This document shows positions 15,309 through 22,814 of a stretch of DNA of 64,000 bases, in pieces (positions within the stretch are counted from its first letter, which is position 1; the number at the start of each line of letters is the position of its first letter). The stretch lies in the NCBI GenBank assembly GCA_002050235.1, contig MWST01000003.1, positions 1 through 64,000 on the forward strand, written 5' to 3'. The notes below the pieces were generated by a model. The model did no database searches. It saw nothing but the letters and a program-made list of their open reading frames with translations, and was not told the DNA's origin. This stretch comes from Polyangiaceae bacterium UTPRO1. Lineage in GTDB: Bacteria > Desulfobacterota > Binatia > UTPRO1. The position numbers and the translations under genes were made by a program.

Positions 15309-16444
15309 CGCTGATCGCGCTCGGCTTGCGCGCCATCGCCGCCGGCGGGTCGGCGGCGCTCTATGCGCCGCTCGCCCCGCGCACGGCGGCGAGCCTCGAG
15401 GCCGGGGCCGCGGCAGCCGCTGTCGTCGCGGCCGGTGCGACCGGTCTGGCGCTCCTCGCCTCGACCGGCGGCGCCAGTGTCGTCGCCCTCCCCGTTCTGA
15501 TCGGGGCCCCGGTTGCCGTGCTCGTAGCCGACCTCTTGCCGCGAGCCCTCGCGCAGGCCCAGCGTCGCGTGCTGCCGGCGCCGATCCGGACCTTCGCACA
15601 CCGGACGCTGGCGCTCGCCTGCACGCCGCTGCGCTGGCTCGAATCGGGAGCGGTGATCGTGACCGGCGGGCGCGGCGACGACTGGGTTCCGGCGCTCGGA
15701 CAGGTGCTCTCCGATCTCTTGCGCCGCGAGCGGTCCGGAGAGGACGTCGCGCTGTCGTCGCCGCAGGTGATCCGCCGCATCTTCCAATTTCGCGAGACCC
15801 GCGTTCGCGACGTCATGGTGCCGCTCATCCATATCTACGCCGTCAGCGACGACGCGCCGATCGCGGAGGCGCTCACGCTCGCGGTCCGCAAGAAGGTGTC
15901 GCGCGTTCCGATCTTCCGGCAGCGTATGTACAACATCATCGGCGTCGTCCATGCCTTCGACCTGCTCGGGGAGACGCGGCTCGACGAGTCTGTACGCGCC
16001 ATCATGCGGCCGCCGCTCTATGTCCCCGAGAACCGGCTCGCGCACCAACAGCTACGCCTAATGCAGCGGCGCGGCATCAACATGGCGGTCGTCGTCGACG
16101 AGCACGGCGGCACGATCGGCATAGTGACCGTCGAGGATCTGCTGGAAGAGATAGTCGGTGAAATCGAGGACGAGTACGACGAGCGCAAGGTGTTGTTCGA
16201 GCCGCGCGGCGACGGCACGGTGCGCGTCGAGGGCGCGATGGAGGTCGACCGGCTGAACGAGCTCTTCCCATGGCGTCTGCCCTCCGGCGATTACGAGACC
16301 ATCGCCGGCCTCGTGGTCACGCATCTCGGACGCGTGCCGCGCGCCGGCGTGCGGCTGAAGCTGGCGCGGGTGACCGTCGAGGTGGCGCGCGCCGACGCGC
16401 GCGCGGTGCGCGAGGTCATTGTGCACCCGATCGCCGCGGGCTAG
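15284..16444 (+). CDS. CNNM/HlyC-CorC family membrane protein (second of tandem pair)
   Basis: The 386-residue paralog of the preceding gene has the same order: hydrophobic N-terminal DUF21-like half (VVVVLLAIALIALGLRA onward), CBS pair (RVRDVMVPLIHIYAVSDDA, then DEHGGTIGIVTVEDLLEEIV) and a CorC domain (VRVEGAMEVDRLNELFPW). The only in-frame start near the hydrophobic segment is GTG 15284, which overlaps the 3' end of the first paralog by 25 bases. The two lie between thiL and the kinase gene in one continuous transcript-like run. A heteromer of the two is possible but is inference. Confidence 0.85.
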   Translation: MVVVLLAIALIALGLRAIAAGGSAALYAPLAPRTAASLEAGAAAAAVVAAGATGLALLASTGGASVVALPVLIGAPVAVLVADLLPRALAQAQRRVLPAPIRTFAHRTLALACTPLRWLESGAVIVTGGRGDDWVPALGQVLSDLLRRERSGEDVALSSPQVIRRIFQFRETRVRDVMVPLIHIYAVSDDAPIAEALTLAVRKKVSRVPIFRQRMYNIIGVVHAFDLLGETRLDESVRAIMRPPLYVPENRLAHQQLRLMQRRGINMAVVVDEHGGTIGIVTVEDLLEEIVGEIEDEYDERKVLFEPRGDGTVRVEGAMEVDRLNELFPWRLPSGDYETIAGLVVTHLGRVPRAGVRLKLARVTVEVARADARAVREVIVHPIAAG

Positions 16445-16460
16445 CTTCCCCGGCGATCGT

Positions 16461-17876
16461 ATGAGTCCGCGCGCCCCGCAGCCGCCGCTTGACGAGTCCC
16501 GCGCCGGCAAGCGCGCCGCACCGGCCGGCAAACGCAGCGCCGCGCTCACGACCGGGCGCGCCCGCCGCGTGCTCAAGGTAGGAAGCCTGACGACGTCGGT
16601 CGGTTCGAGCTACCTCTGGCAGGCGCTCAAGCGCCCGTTCCAGTCGTCGGAGCGAACCGAGCGCGATCTTCTCGATGCTCATGTCCGCAACGCCGTCCGC
16701 ATCGTCGAGCGGTCCACCGAGCTCAAGGGCGCCTTCATGAAGCTCGTGCAGATGCTGAGCATGCGGAACGACCTCTTGCCGCCCGAGGCGATCGCAGTGC
16801 TCTCGACGGTGCAGTCGTCGGTGCCGCCGATGGACATCACGCTCATCAGCGAGCAGGTGAGGCGCGAGCTCGGCAAGCCGCCCGAGAAGCTCTTCGCCGA
16901 GTTCGAGCCCGAGGCGTTCGCTGCAGCATCGCTCGGCCAGGTGCATCGCGCGCGCCTGCCGAGCGGCGAAGCGGTGGTGGTGAAGATCCAGTACCCGGGC
17001 GTCGAGGATACGGTCGACCAGGATCTGAAGAACATCCGAGCGCTGATCGCGACGCTGGCCCGCATCGGACGCGACGTGATGAAGCAGAAGATCGACGCCA
17101 GCGAGGTCGCGCGCGAGCTCGAGGACCGGCTGCGCGAGGAGCTCGACTACGTGAACGAGGCGAAGAACCTGACCCGCTTCCGCGAGCTCTTCAGCGACGA
17201 TCCCGAGATCGTGATCCCGCGGCCGTTCCCCGAGTTTTCGTCGCGGCGCGTGCTCACCATGGAGGCGATCGAGGGCTATCCGCTCGCCGACATACTGGCG
17301 CCGGGCGTCGATCAGGAGCTCAAGGACTGGGTCGCGCTCAAGTACTTCCGGGTGTTGTGGCGGCAGGTCTTCGAGTTCGGCATCCTCCATACCGACCCGC
17401 ATCCCGGGAACTATCTGGTCACCCACCACCCGCGGCTCTGCATGCTGGATCTCGGCAGCGTGCGGGTCTTCGAGGAGCCGATCCGACGCGCCTACCTCGA
17501 TCTCGCGGCGGCGCTGCTCGCCGACGACGTCGCGACCATGAGCGGCTGCTTCGTACGCCTGGGCTTCCTCGATCCCGGTGACGATCCGGCGGCGATGATC
17601 CGCATCATGCACGTCGTTTTCGAGCCGGTGTTCGTCGATGCCGACTACGATCCCAAGCGCTACCAGGCGGTCGAGCGCGCGATGGAGGTCGCGCAGCTCG
17701 CAATCGAGAACCGCATCTTCAAGTCGCCGGGGCACCGCGTGTTCCTGGTGCGCGCGCTCCTCGGGCTCGAGTCGTACGTCCAGCAGCTGGGCACCGTGAC
17801 CAACTGGCGGCGAGTGTTCCAGGAGTGCGTGGACGCGGCGCGCACGCCGCACCGCCCCCGCCAGGCGCGGCGCTGA
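16461..17876 (+). CDS. ABC1/AarF (UbiB-like) kinase-family protein
   Basis: Atypical protein-kinase-like ATPase of the ABC1/ADCK/UbiB family. Members support ubiquinone or other isoprenoid-lipid biology. The 471 residues show the family extension with a KxxQ-type motif (KGAFMKLVQMLS), the Ala-rich loop AAASLGQVHRA, the ATP Lys in VVVKIQYPGV, Glu in ELDYVNEAKN, the catalytic HTDPHPGNYL and LDLGSVR in place of DFG. No C-terminal membrane anchor is obvious, unlike UbiB. The ATG at 16461 lies 16 bases after the CNNM gene. No ubi genes are adjacent, so a ubiquinone role is unproven. Confidence 0.85.
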   Translation: MSPRAPQPPLDESRAGKRAAPAGKRSAALTTGRARRVLKVGSLTTSVGSSYLWQALKRPFQSSERTERDLLDAHVRNAVRIVERSTELKGAFMKLVQMLSMRNDLLPPEAIAVLSTVQSSVPPMDITLISEQVRRELGKPPEKLFAEFEPEAFAAASLGQVHRARLPSGEAVVVKIQYPGVEDTVDQDLKNIRALIATLARIGRDVMKQKIDASEVARELEDRLREELDYVNEAKNLTRFRELFSDDPEIVIPRPFPEFSSRRVLTMEAIEGYPLADILAPGVDQELKDWVALKYFRVLWRQVFEFGILHTDPHPGNYLVTHHPRLCMLDLGSVRVFEEPIRRAYLDLAAALLADDVATMSGCFVRLGFLDPGDDPAAMIRIMHVVFEPVFVDADYDPKRYQAVERAMEVAQLAIENRIFKSPGHRVFLVRALLGLESYVQQLGTVTNWRRVFQECVDAARTPHRPRQARR

Positions 17877-17992
17877 CCGCTGCTCGCCCAGTTGGCGCCG
17901 GCGGACCGTCCCCGTCCCTGGCCTTGCCGTCCGCTGCTTCCAGCGGCCCACTCTGCGAATCTTCCGATGCCGGGCCGCGCTCCGGCCGGCGG

Positions 17993-18018
17993 CGGCCGGT
18001 GTTCGACGGTACCGGCCG
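17993..18018. terminator. Stem-loop between convergent genes
   Basis: CGGCCGGT (17993-18000) and ACCGGCCG (18011-18018) are perfect 8-bp complements around a 10-base loop, located in the 201-base gap between the 3' ends of the kinase gene and the lipoprotein-sorting gene. No T-run follows, so intrinsic termination is unproven. The position fits a bidirectional terminator. Confidence 0.35.
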
Positions 18019-18077
18019 GCGGGACCGCTCGCGCCGCTGCTCGGATCTCGCCGGTGCGCCGCCCGCGGTATTCGCCG

Positions 18078-18872
18078 TCAGGGCGTCGCCGTGGCGGCCG
18101 GCGTCGGGCTCGTCCACGGCAGCGGCGACGCACTGCCGAAATGCTCCGGCGCGAGCAACTGGGGCGGAGCCGCAGCGACCTGCGACCAGCGGACGGTGAG
18201 GATAGCCTTGGAGCTCTCAGGGAAGTTCTGGATCTCGATCCTGCCCGGGAACCACTTCTTGCCGATCAGTACGTGCTCGGAGTCGGTGCGAAGCTTCACG
18301 AGGTTATTGAGGGTCTTGGCGTAGAACTTCACCTCGAGCGGGATCGTACGGGTCTTGTCGAAGGTATAGGCGCGGTACACGTAGGCGGACGCTACCTGCG
18401 GGTTGGCTCCGGCGAGGACGACGTCGGTGCCCTCGTCGGCGATCTGCCAGAGCTTGAAGTCGTCGGCGATGAAACGGCTCAGATCCTCGTAGCTGATGCC
18501 GAGGTCGTCGATCGGTTCGCCGATCGCGATCGTCCTGACGTTCCCGCCCCGGCGCTCGGTTACGGTGCGCTCGGCGCCGCTGACTAGCGCCTCGAGTGCC
18601 GGGTCCTGCAACTGCAGGTACCAACGTGCCTCCTTCCCCGGCGCGAAGAAGGCGATCGCCCTGGTAGCGCGAGATCCTTTGTAGGTTTCGAGGGCGATCC
18701 CGATGTCGGCCCGCATCGTCGTCGGCGGCGTGTTCATGTCCTGCGCGCCGAGCAGGAGGAGACGCAGCGATTCGCTGTCGAGCGCCGCAGCGCTCCCGGC
18801 GACGGACATCAGCAGGCTCGTGACGACGGCGACCTTCCATACGGTCGTCGGCTTTACGCCTGGGCTGCGCAT
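18078..18872 (-). CDS. LolA-like outer membrane lipoprotein-sorting protein
   Basis: Exported protein of the 'outer membrane lipoprotein-sorting' (LolA-like) superfamily, predicted to bind a lipid or lipoprotein acyl chain in a half-barrel in the periplasm. The 264 residues have a signal peptide (KVAVVTSLLMSVAGSAAALD). The mature domain has the family's pattern: a polar strand ARWYLQLQDPAL and the conserved ISYEDLSRF motif, then FYAKTLNNLVK and a WFPGRIEIQNF strand near the end. The start at 18872 has GGAGA just upstream. Members are often found with RND/MMPL exporters; here it begins the run of exported proteins at 18-25 kb. Confidence 0.75.
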   Translation of the reverse strand: MRSPGVKPTTVWKVAVVTSLLMSVAGSAAALDSESLRLLLLGAQDMNTPPTTMRADIGIALETYKGSRATRAIAFFAPGKEARWYLQLQDPALEALVSGAERTVTERRGGNVRTIAIGEPIDDLGISYEDLSRFIADDFKLWQIADEGTDVVLAGANPQVASAYVYRAYTFDKTRTIPLEVKFYAKTLNNLVKLRTDSEHVLIGKKWFPGRIEIQNFPESSKAILTVRWSQVAAAPPQLLAPEHFGSASPLPWTSPTPAATATP

Positions 18873-19017
18873 GTGTCTCCCCGATCCTGGTAGTGACCGC
18901 GCCTCGCGCTGCGCCGCCGTCATGCGACCCCGCGGTCCGCGTCCTCGCCGTGAGCGGCGCCTGGAGCAGTGCTGCTGATGCTCGGACTCCGCGGCGAAGA
19001 GCCCGAAGCGCGGCTGC

Positions 19018-20235
19018 TCACGGCCCGGCGGCCTTGAAGATCGAGCCGTCGGCCTTCTTGACCTTCGTCACATCGAGGCTGAAGCAAGCAGCGTTGCTCG
19101 ACACGACTTGCACCGTGACTTGGCTCTGATTCTGCAGGAGGGCTGTGGTGACTCCCGTCGGCAGCTGGTTACTCGTGTTCTTGCCTTTGATCTTGATCTT
19201 GCCCTTACCGGTAGCGCCGCTGCTTAGCTTTGCTTGGGCGATGCCAGCGGCCGTCGCGTATTTGTCCGTGTAGACGTAATGTTTCTTCGCTGCCAGCTTC
19301 CAGCACGGCTTGCCGTTGCATGTCGCTCCCGCCCGTACGAGCGGGTACTGTCCCGCGAGCTGGTCGAGAGCGTCGTAGATGCAGAGCGCATAGGCGGTGG
19401 TGCCGGTCACCGGGTCGCCGAACTCTCCCGGGGTCACAGCCGCCTGCAGTTTGCCGAGCGTGACATCGAGCCGCTCCTTACCCGGCTTCTTTTCGTCGAC
19501 CAGGAGACTGCCCTTCCCGGAAGCGATGCAGCCCTGGGCAGGTGCCATGCCGCAGGAGATGCCGGGCGTCGGTGTGGCAGTGGGCGTCGGCGGCGGCGGG
19601 CAATTGCTGTCGGCCGGGTAGTCGGCGGCGCCGTTGCCGTCGTTGTCGAGACCGACGCTGTCGGCGTCGAAAGGCAGGTCCTCCTGCTGGCTCGAGCAAG
19701 GGTCGGTCAACTGACTGAACATCGGATTGTAGTACGGCGGCGGCACGTTCTCGCCGTAGAGGGTCGGGAAGGGATCGGGAGCGCCGAGCGCGCCGGGCTG
19801 GTGGCAACCGGACGGCCCGCACGCCGTCACGCCGTTGGCGACGTGGACCAGGCGCAGACCATAGGAGGTGGCCTTCGGAAAGCCGCTCGTCGGCGAGGTC
19901 TCGCCGTAGTCCTGCCCGTGACAGCCGGCACAGCCGTAGCCGCCGCCCGGGCCGCTCCAGTAAGTCAATACGGGCTTGGTGCCACCGCCGTTCTGATGGC
20001 AGAGGTTGCAGGTGACGACGCCGAACCGGGTACGGTGCTGGAGGTGGAGCGGACCGTTGCCGCCCACGAAGCCCGTGTGGCATGACACGCAGCCGGTGCC
20101 GGAGCCGTTGTCGTACCACTTGTACGCATGCACGCTCGGCGTCCATAGCATCACTGTCAGGAGAGCGAGCGCGGCGCCGGCGGGTCGTGCGATCGACTTC
20201 ACGGATGTCGCCGTTCTCGGTTCGAGTGCAATCAT
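19018..20235 (-). CDS. Multihaem CXXCH-type exported protein with C-terminal beta module
   Basis: Predicted periplasmic or surface c-type cytochrome. The 405 residues contain a signal peptide (about 18-37), haem-binding CXXCH at 49-53, 76-80 and 102-106, and an unusual CX4CH (CGPSGCH, 139-145). A Cys/Asp-rich calcium-repeat-like segment follows (DADSVGLDNDGNGAADYPAD, 190-209), then a Pro/Thr linker (213-224) and a Cys-containing C-terminal domain (229-405). That domain includes a WKL...YTDK...G block, also seen in the metalloprotease at 61.8-63.7 kb. The ATG has AGAGGA 4-5 bases upstream. Electron-transfer partner unknown. I call the family, not a specific function. Confidence 0.75.
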   Translation of the reverse strand: MIALEPRTATSVKSIARPAGAALALLTVMLWTPSVHAYKWYDNGSGTGCVSCHTGFVGGNGPLHLQHRTRFGVVTCNLCHQNGGGTKPVLTYWSGPGGGYGCAGCHGQDYGETSPTSGFPKATSYGLRLVHVANGVTACGPSGCHQPGALGAPDPFPTLYGENVPPPYYNPMFSQLTDPCSSQQEDLPFDADSVGLDNDGNGAADYPADSNCPPPPTPTATPTPGISCGMAPAQGCIASGKGSLLVDEKKPGKERLDVTLGKLQAAVTPGEFGDPVTGTTAYALCIYDALDQLAGQYPLVRAGATCNGKPCWKLAAKKHYVYTDKYATAAGIAQAKLSSGATGKGKIKIKGKNTSNQLPTGVTTALLQNQSQVTVQVVSSNAACFSLDVTKVKKADGSIFKAAGP

Positions 20236-20255
20236 GAGCGTCCTCTGTTCAATGC

Positions 20256-20300
20256 GGATTCGAGCCAGCGGGGATTCGAGTCGGTACGGTGCGCCGTACC
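20256..20300 (-). promoter_or_regulatory. Direct repeats and short hairpin upstream of the multihaem gene
   Basis: Upstream of the ATG at 20235 are two copies of GGATTCGAG (20256-20264 and 20272-20280) and a perfect inverted repeat GGTACGG-TGCG-CCGTACC (20283-20300). A TTGACT (minus strand, 20338-20343) lies further upstream in an AT-rich patch. No good -10 box is found at standard spacing. The cluster looks like operator or leader elements, but no regulator can be named. Confidence 0.35.
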
Positions 20301-20434
20301 TCCGGCGCGGCCGATCCTTTCTTATCCGTTTCTTTCAAGTCAAGAGGATTTTACTGCCCGATGGTGATCTCGATCAGAACGTGAGCTGGTGGAGAGCAGG
20401 GGGCGATCGCACTCGTGCGCTCGCCTAGCCCCGT

Positions 20435-22804
20435 CTACTGAGCGAACTGCAGGGCCTTGGCCTTGCTGAACTGCTGCGCCGCCTCGTCCTCTCGGCCGAG
20501 CCGGCGCAGGATGTCGCCGAGGGCGTTGTAGGCTGCCGGGTTCGGTCGCTCCGCCAGCGAGCGCCGGTAGTTGTCGGCCGCCTCCTCGAGCTTTCCCTGT
20601 CCGGCCAGCGCTTCCGCCAGGTTGTTGTACGCCGGCGTGAACTTCGGGTCGGCGGTGATCGCCTTGCGGTACTCGGCGATGGCGGCGTCGGTGCGGCCGC
20701 GGCGAGTGAGCACGAAACCGAGCCCGTTGTGGGTTTCGGCGCTGGGCTGGCTAGCCAATGCCCGGCGATAGTGGGATTCCGCGCCCGCCAGGTCGCCGCT
20801 CTGTACGGCGACCACCGCCAGGTTGAGATGCGCCGAGGCACAGTTCGGATCGAGTGCGAGCGCCTTCTGGTACTGCGCCTGCGCCTCTTCCGTGCGTCCG
20901 AGCTTCCCGAGGACGAATCCGAGATCGCTGTAGATCTCGGCTTTGGGCTCGATGGCCAGCGAGGCCGAGAAGTGCTCGGCAGCCTCGTCGAACTTGCCGA
21001 GCTCGAGCAGCGCCAGCGCCAGGTTGTTGTGCGACTTGGCGTGCTTGGGATCGATGGCCAACGCCCGCTTGTACTCGTCGACGGCCTCGGCGCTGCGTCC
21101 GTCCTGGAAGAGCGTCCAGCCGAGGGCGTTGTGGAGATCGACATTGTCGGGGGCGACCTGCAACCCGCGGCGATAGGAACGCTCCGCCCCCTTGTAGTCG
21201 CCGGTGTTCTGGTTCGACAGGCCGGCGCGCAGGAACGAGTAGGCGTCGAGGAACTGCTCGCGGATCTCGGCGATGGCGTTGCCGGAGAGGTGGGAGAACT
21301 CGGGGATGTTCGCCGCTCGATCCGGCGAGGTGAAGCGTTCGAGCAGCACCGGCGGAGTGTCGTTGCCGTCATCGTCGATGTGGGTGAGGAAGAGCTGGGT
21401 GTAGGGTCCGTTCACCTTCGAGGAGAAGACGAGCCAGCGGCTGTTCGACGACCAGCTGTGCCAGGAGTTCATGCGGCTCGTGTTGTAGCGGAGGCGCCGC
21501 GCCTCGCCGCCGGCGGCGGGGATGATCCACAGCTCGCTGTCGGGCTGGAGCAGCATGTAGCTCTTCGACTTGGTGAACACGATCCACTTGCCGTCGGGCG
21601 AGTACTTCGGAAAGTAGTTGCTCATCCCGTCGTTCGACGCGCCTGCGATCGGCACCGGCGTGCCGCCCTTTCCGTCGTTGAACGGGAGTCGATAGAGGTC
21701 GTAGCGGAAGGGCTTCTTGTCGACGACGAACTCGGGCACGTCGTTCGCATCCACGACCGCGGCGTTCTGCTGCTCGAGGCGCTCGGCGCGGTAGGCGGTG
21801 GCGCGGGCGAACGCGATCTCGCTGCCGTCCGGGTTCCATACCGCGTTGGTCTGCACGTACTTCGGGTCGTCGGCGCCGGGCAGGGCGGAGAAGGTCTTGG
21901 CCTCGCGATCGTAGACCACGAGGATGCCCTTGATGGGGAAGAAGAGCTGCGAGATCATCAGCTCCGGGATGGCGACGAACACGGAGCGATCCTTGACCGT
22001 GCTGATTACGTAGCGTCCGGTCGGCGACACGCGCGACAGCAGGCCGAAGGTGAGCTCGCCGTCATCGCGCTTGTAGTCGGACCAGGTGATGATCTTGTCG
22101 TCGTCGAGCACCATGTGCGTGGCTACCGGAATGATGCTGTAGGCCCCCTTGTCGTTGCCGTAGTCGACGTCGAGCCCGAGGACGCTGCCGTTGTCGGAGA
22201 AGGAGTGGCAGTTGCCGCACACCGGCAGGTTCTGCAGCACGATCGGCGGTCCGGCCTCCTGATCGATGGTGCCGAAGCGCCAGCGGATCCGGGAGGGGTC
22301 CTTGACCGCGGTTAGGAACGGCAGCGGCACCTCGCGGTAGAAGAGCGCGTCGTCGACCGGATCTCTGGAAGTGCGGATGTGGACGCGCGCCGCCGAGAGC
22401 ACGTTCCCTAGGCGCGCTTGGGCGACGCCGGCGACGATCACCTCGGCGTCGCGCTCGGCGCTGCGCCGCTTGACCTCGCGCCAGCGGTCCTCGCTCGGCC
22501 GCCAGCGCGGCTCGTCGACCGCTTCGCGCACCACCTCGTTGCCGGCGTCGTCGCGCACCACCACGTACCAGCGGTCGACGCCCGCGGTCTGGTCCTTCCA
22601 GATCACTGTCGGGGCGACGATCTCGGGCGGGAAAAGGGTTCCTTCCTGCGGATACGAGATCTGCAGCTGGGCCGTGGCCGCAGCGGCGCCGGCGACGATC
22701 GCCGCTGTGCCGGGTTCGCGATTGCAGCCGGCGAGGAACGGGGCATCCAGAAGCGTAAAAAAAAGAATGGCCGCGGTCGCGGCCCCTCGATCAGTCCTGA
22801 GCAT
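20435..22804 (-). CDS. PD40 beta-propeller/TPR lipoprotein with single c-haem motif
   Basis: Predicted lipoprotein of 789 residues. The signal peptide ends in the lipobox FLAGC with acylated Cys27. A beta-rich domain follows, then one haem motif CGNCH (196-200), then TolB-like PD40 propeller blades (about 240-510, e.g. FPKYSPDGKWIVFT). Eight consecutive TPR repeats occupy about 530-787. The start ATG 22804 has AGGA 5 bases upstream. Codons 14-16 contain an uninterrupted T8 tract. Similar PD40 proteins with a CxNCH motif exist in other phyla, but I cannot assign a role; protein-complex scaffold with redox sensing is inference. It follows the RidA-like gene after 10 bases. Confidence 0.75.
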   Translation of the reverse strand: MLRTDRGAATAAILFFTLLDAPFLAGCNREPGTAAIVAGAAAATAQLQISYPQEGTLFPPEIVAPTVIWKDQTAGVDRWYVVVRDDAGNEVVREAVDEPRWRPSEDRWREVKRRSAERDAEVIVAGVAQARLGNVLSAARVHIRTSRDPVDDALFYREVPLPFLTAVKDPSRIRWRFGTIDQEAGPPIVLQNLPVCGNCHSFSDNGSVLGLDVDYGNDKGAYSIIPVATHMVLDDDKIITWSDYKRDDGELTFGLLSRVSPTGRYVISTVKDRSVFVAIPELMISQLFFPIKGILVVYDREAKTFSALPGADDPKYVQTNAVWNPDGSEIAFARATAYRAERLEQQNAAVVDANDVPEFVVDKKPFRYDLYRLPFNDGKGGTPVPIAGASNDGMSNYFPKYSPDGKWIVFTKSKSYMLLQPDSELWIIPAAGGEARRLRYNTSRMNSWHSWSSNSRWLVFSSKVNGPYTQLFLTHIDDDGNDTPPVLLERFTSPDRAANIPEFSHLSGNAIAEIREQFLDAYSFLRAGLSNQNTGDYKGAERSYRRGLQVAPDNVDLHNALGWTLFQDGRSAEAVDEYKRALAIDPKHAKSHNNLALALLELGKFDEAAEHFSASLAIEPKAEIYSDLGFVLGKLGRTEEAQAQYQKALALDPNCASAHLNLAVVAVQSGDLAGAESHYRRALASQPSAETHNGLGFVLTRRGRTDAAIAEYRKAITADPKFTPAYNNLAEALAGQGKLEEAADNYRRSLAERPNPAAYNALGDILRRLGREDEAAQQFSKAKALQFAQ

Positions 22805-22814
22805 GCATCCTAAT

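Noticed and set aside
14034..16444. Haemolysin genes
   Set aside because: The HlyC/CorC name is historical; domains are CNNM plus CBS plus CorC, a metal-homeostasis type.
20219..20290. tRNA genes suggested by GATTCGAG and GGTTCGAG sequences
   Set aside because: No cloverleaf, acceptor stem or anticodon arm can be formed around these T-loop-like strings.
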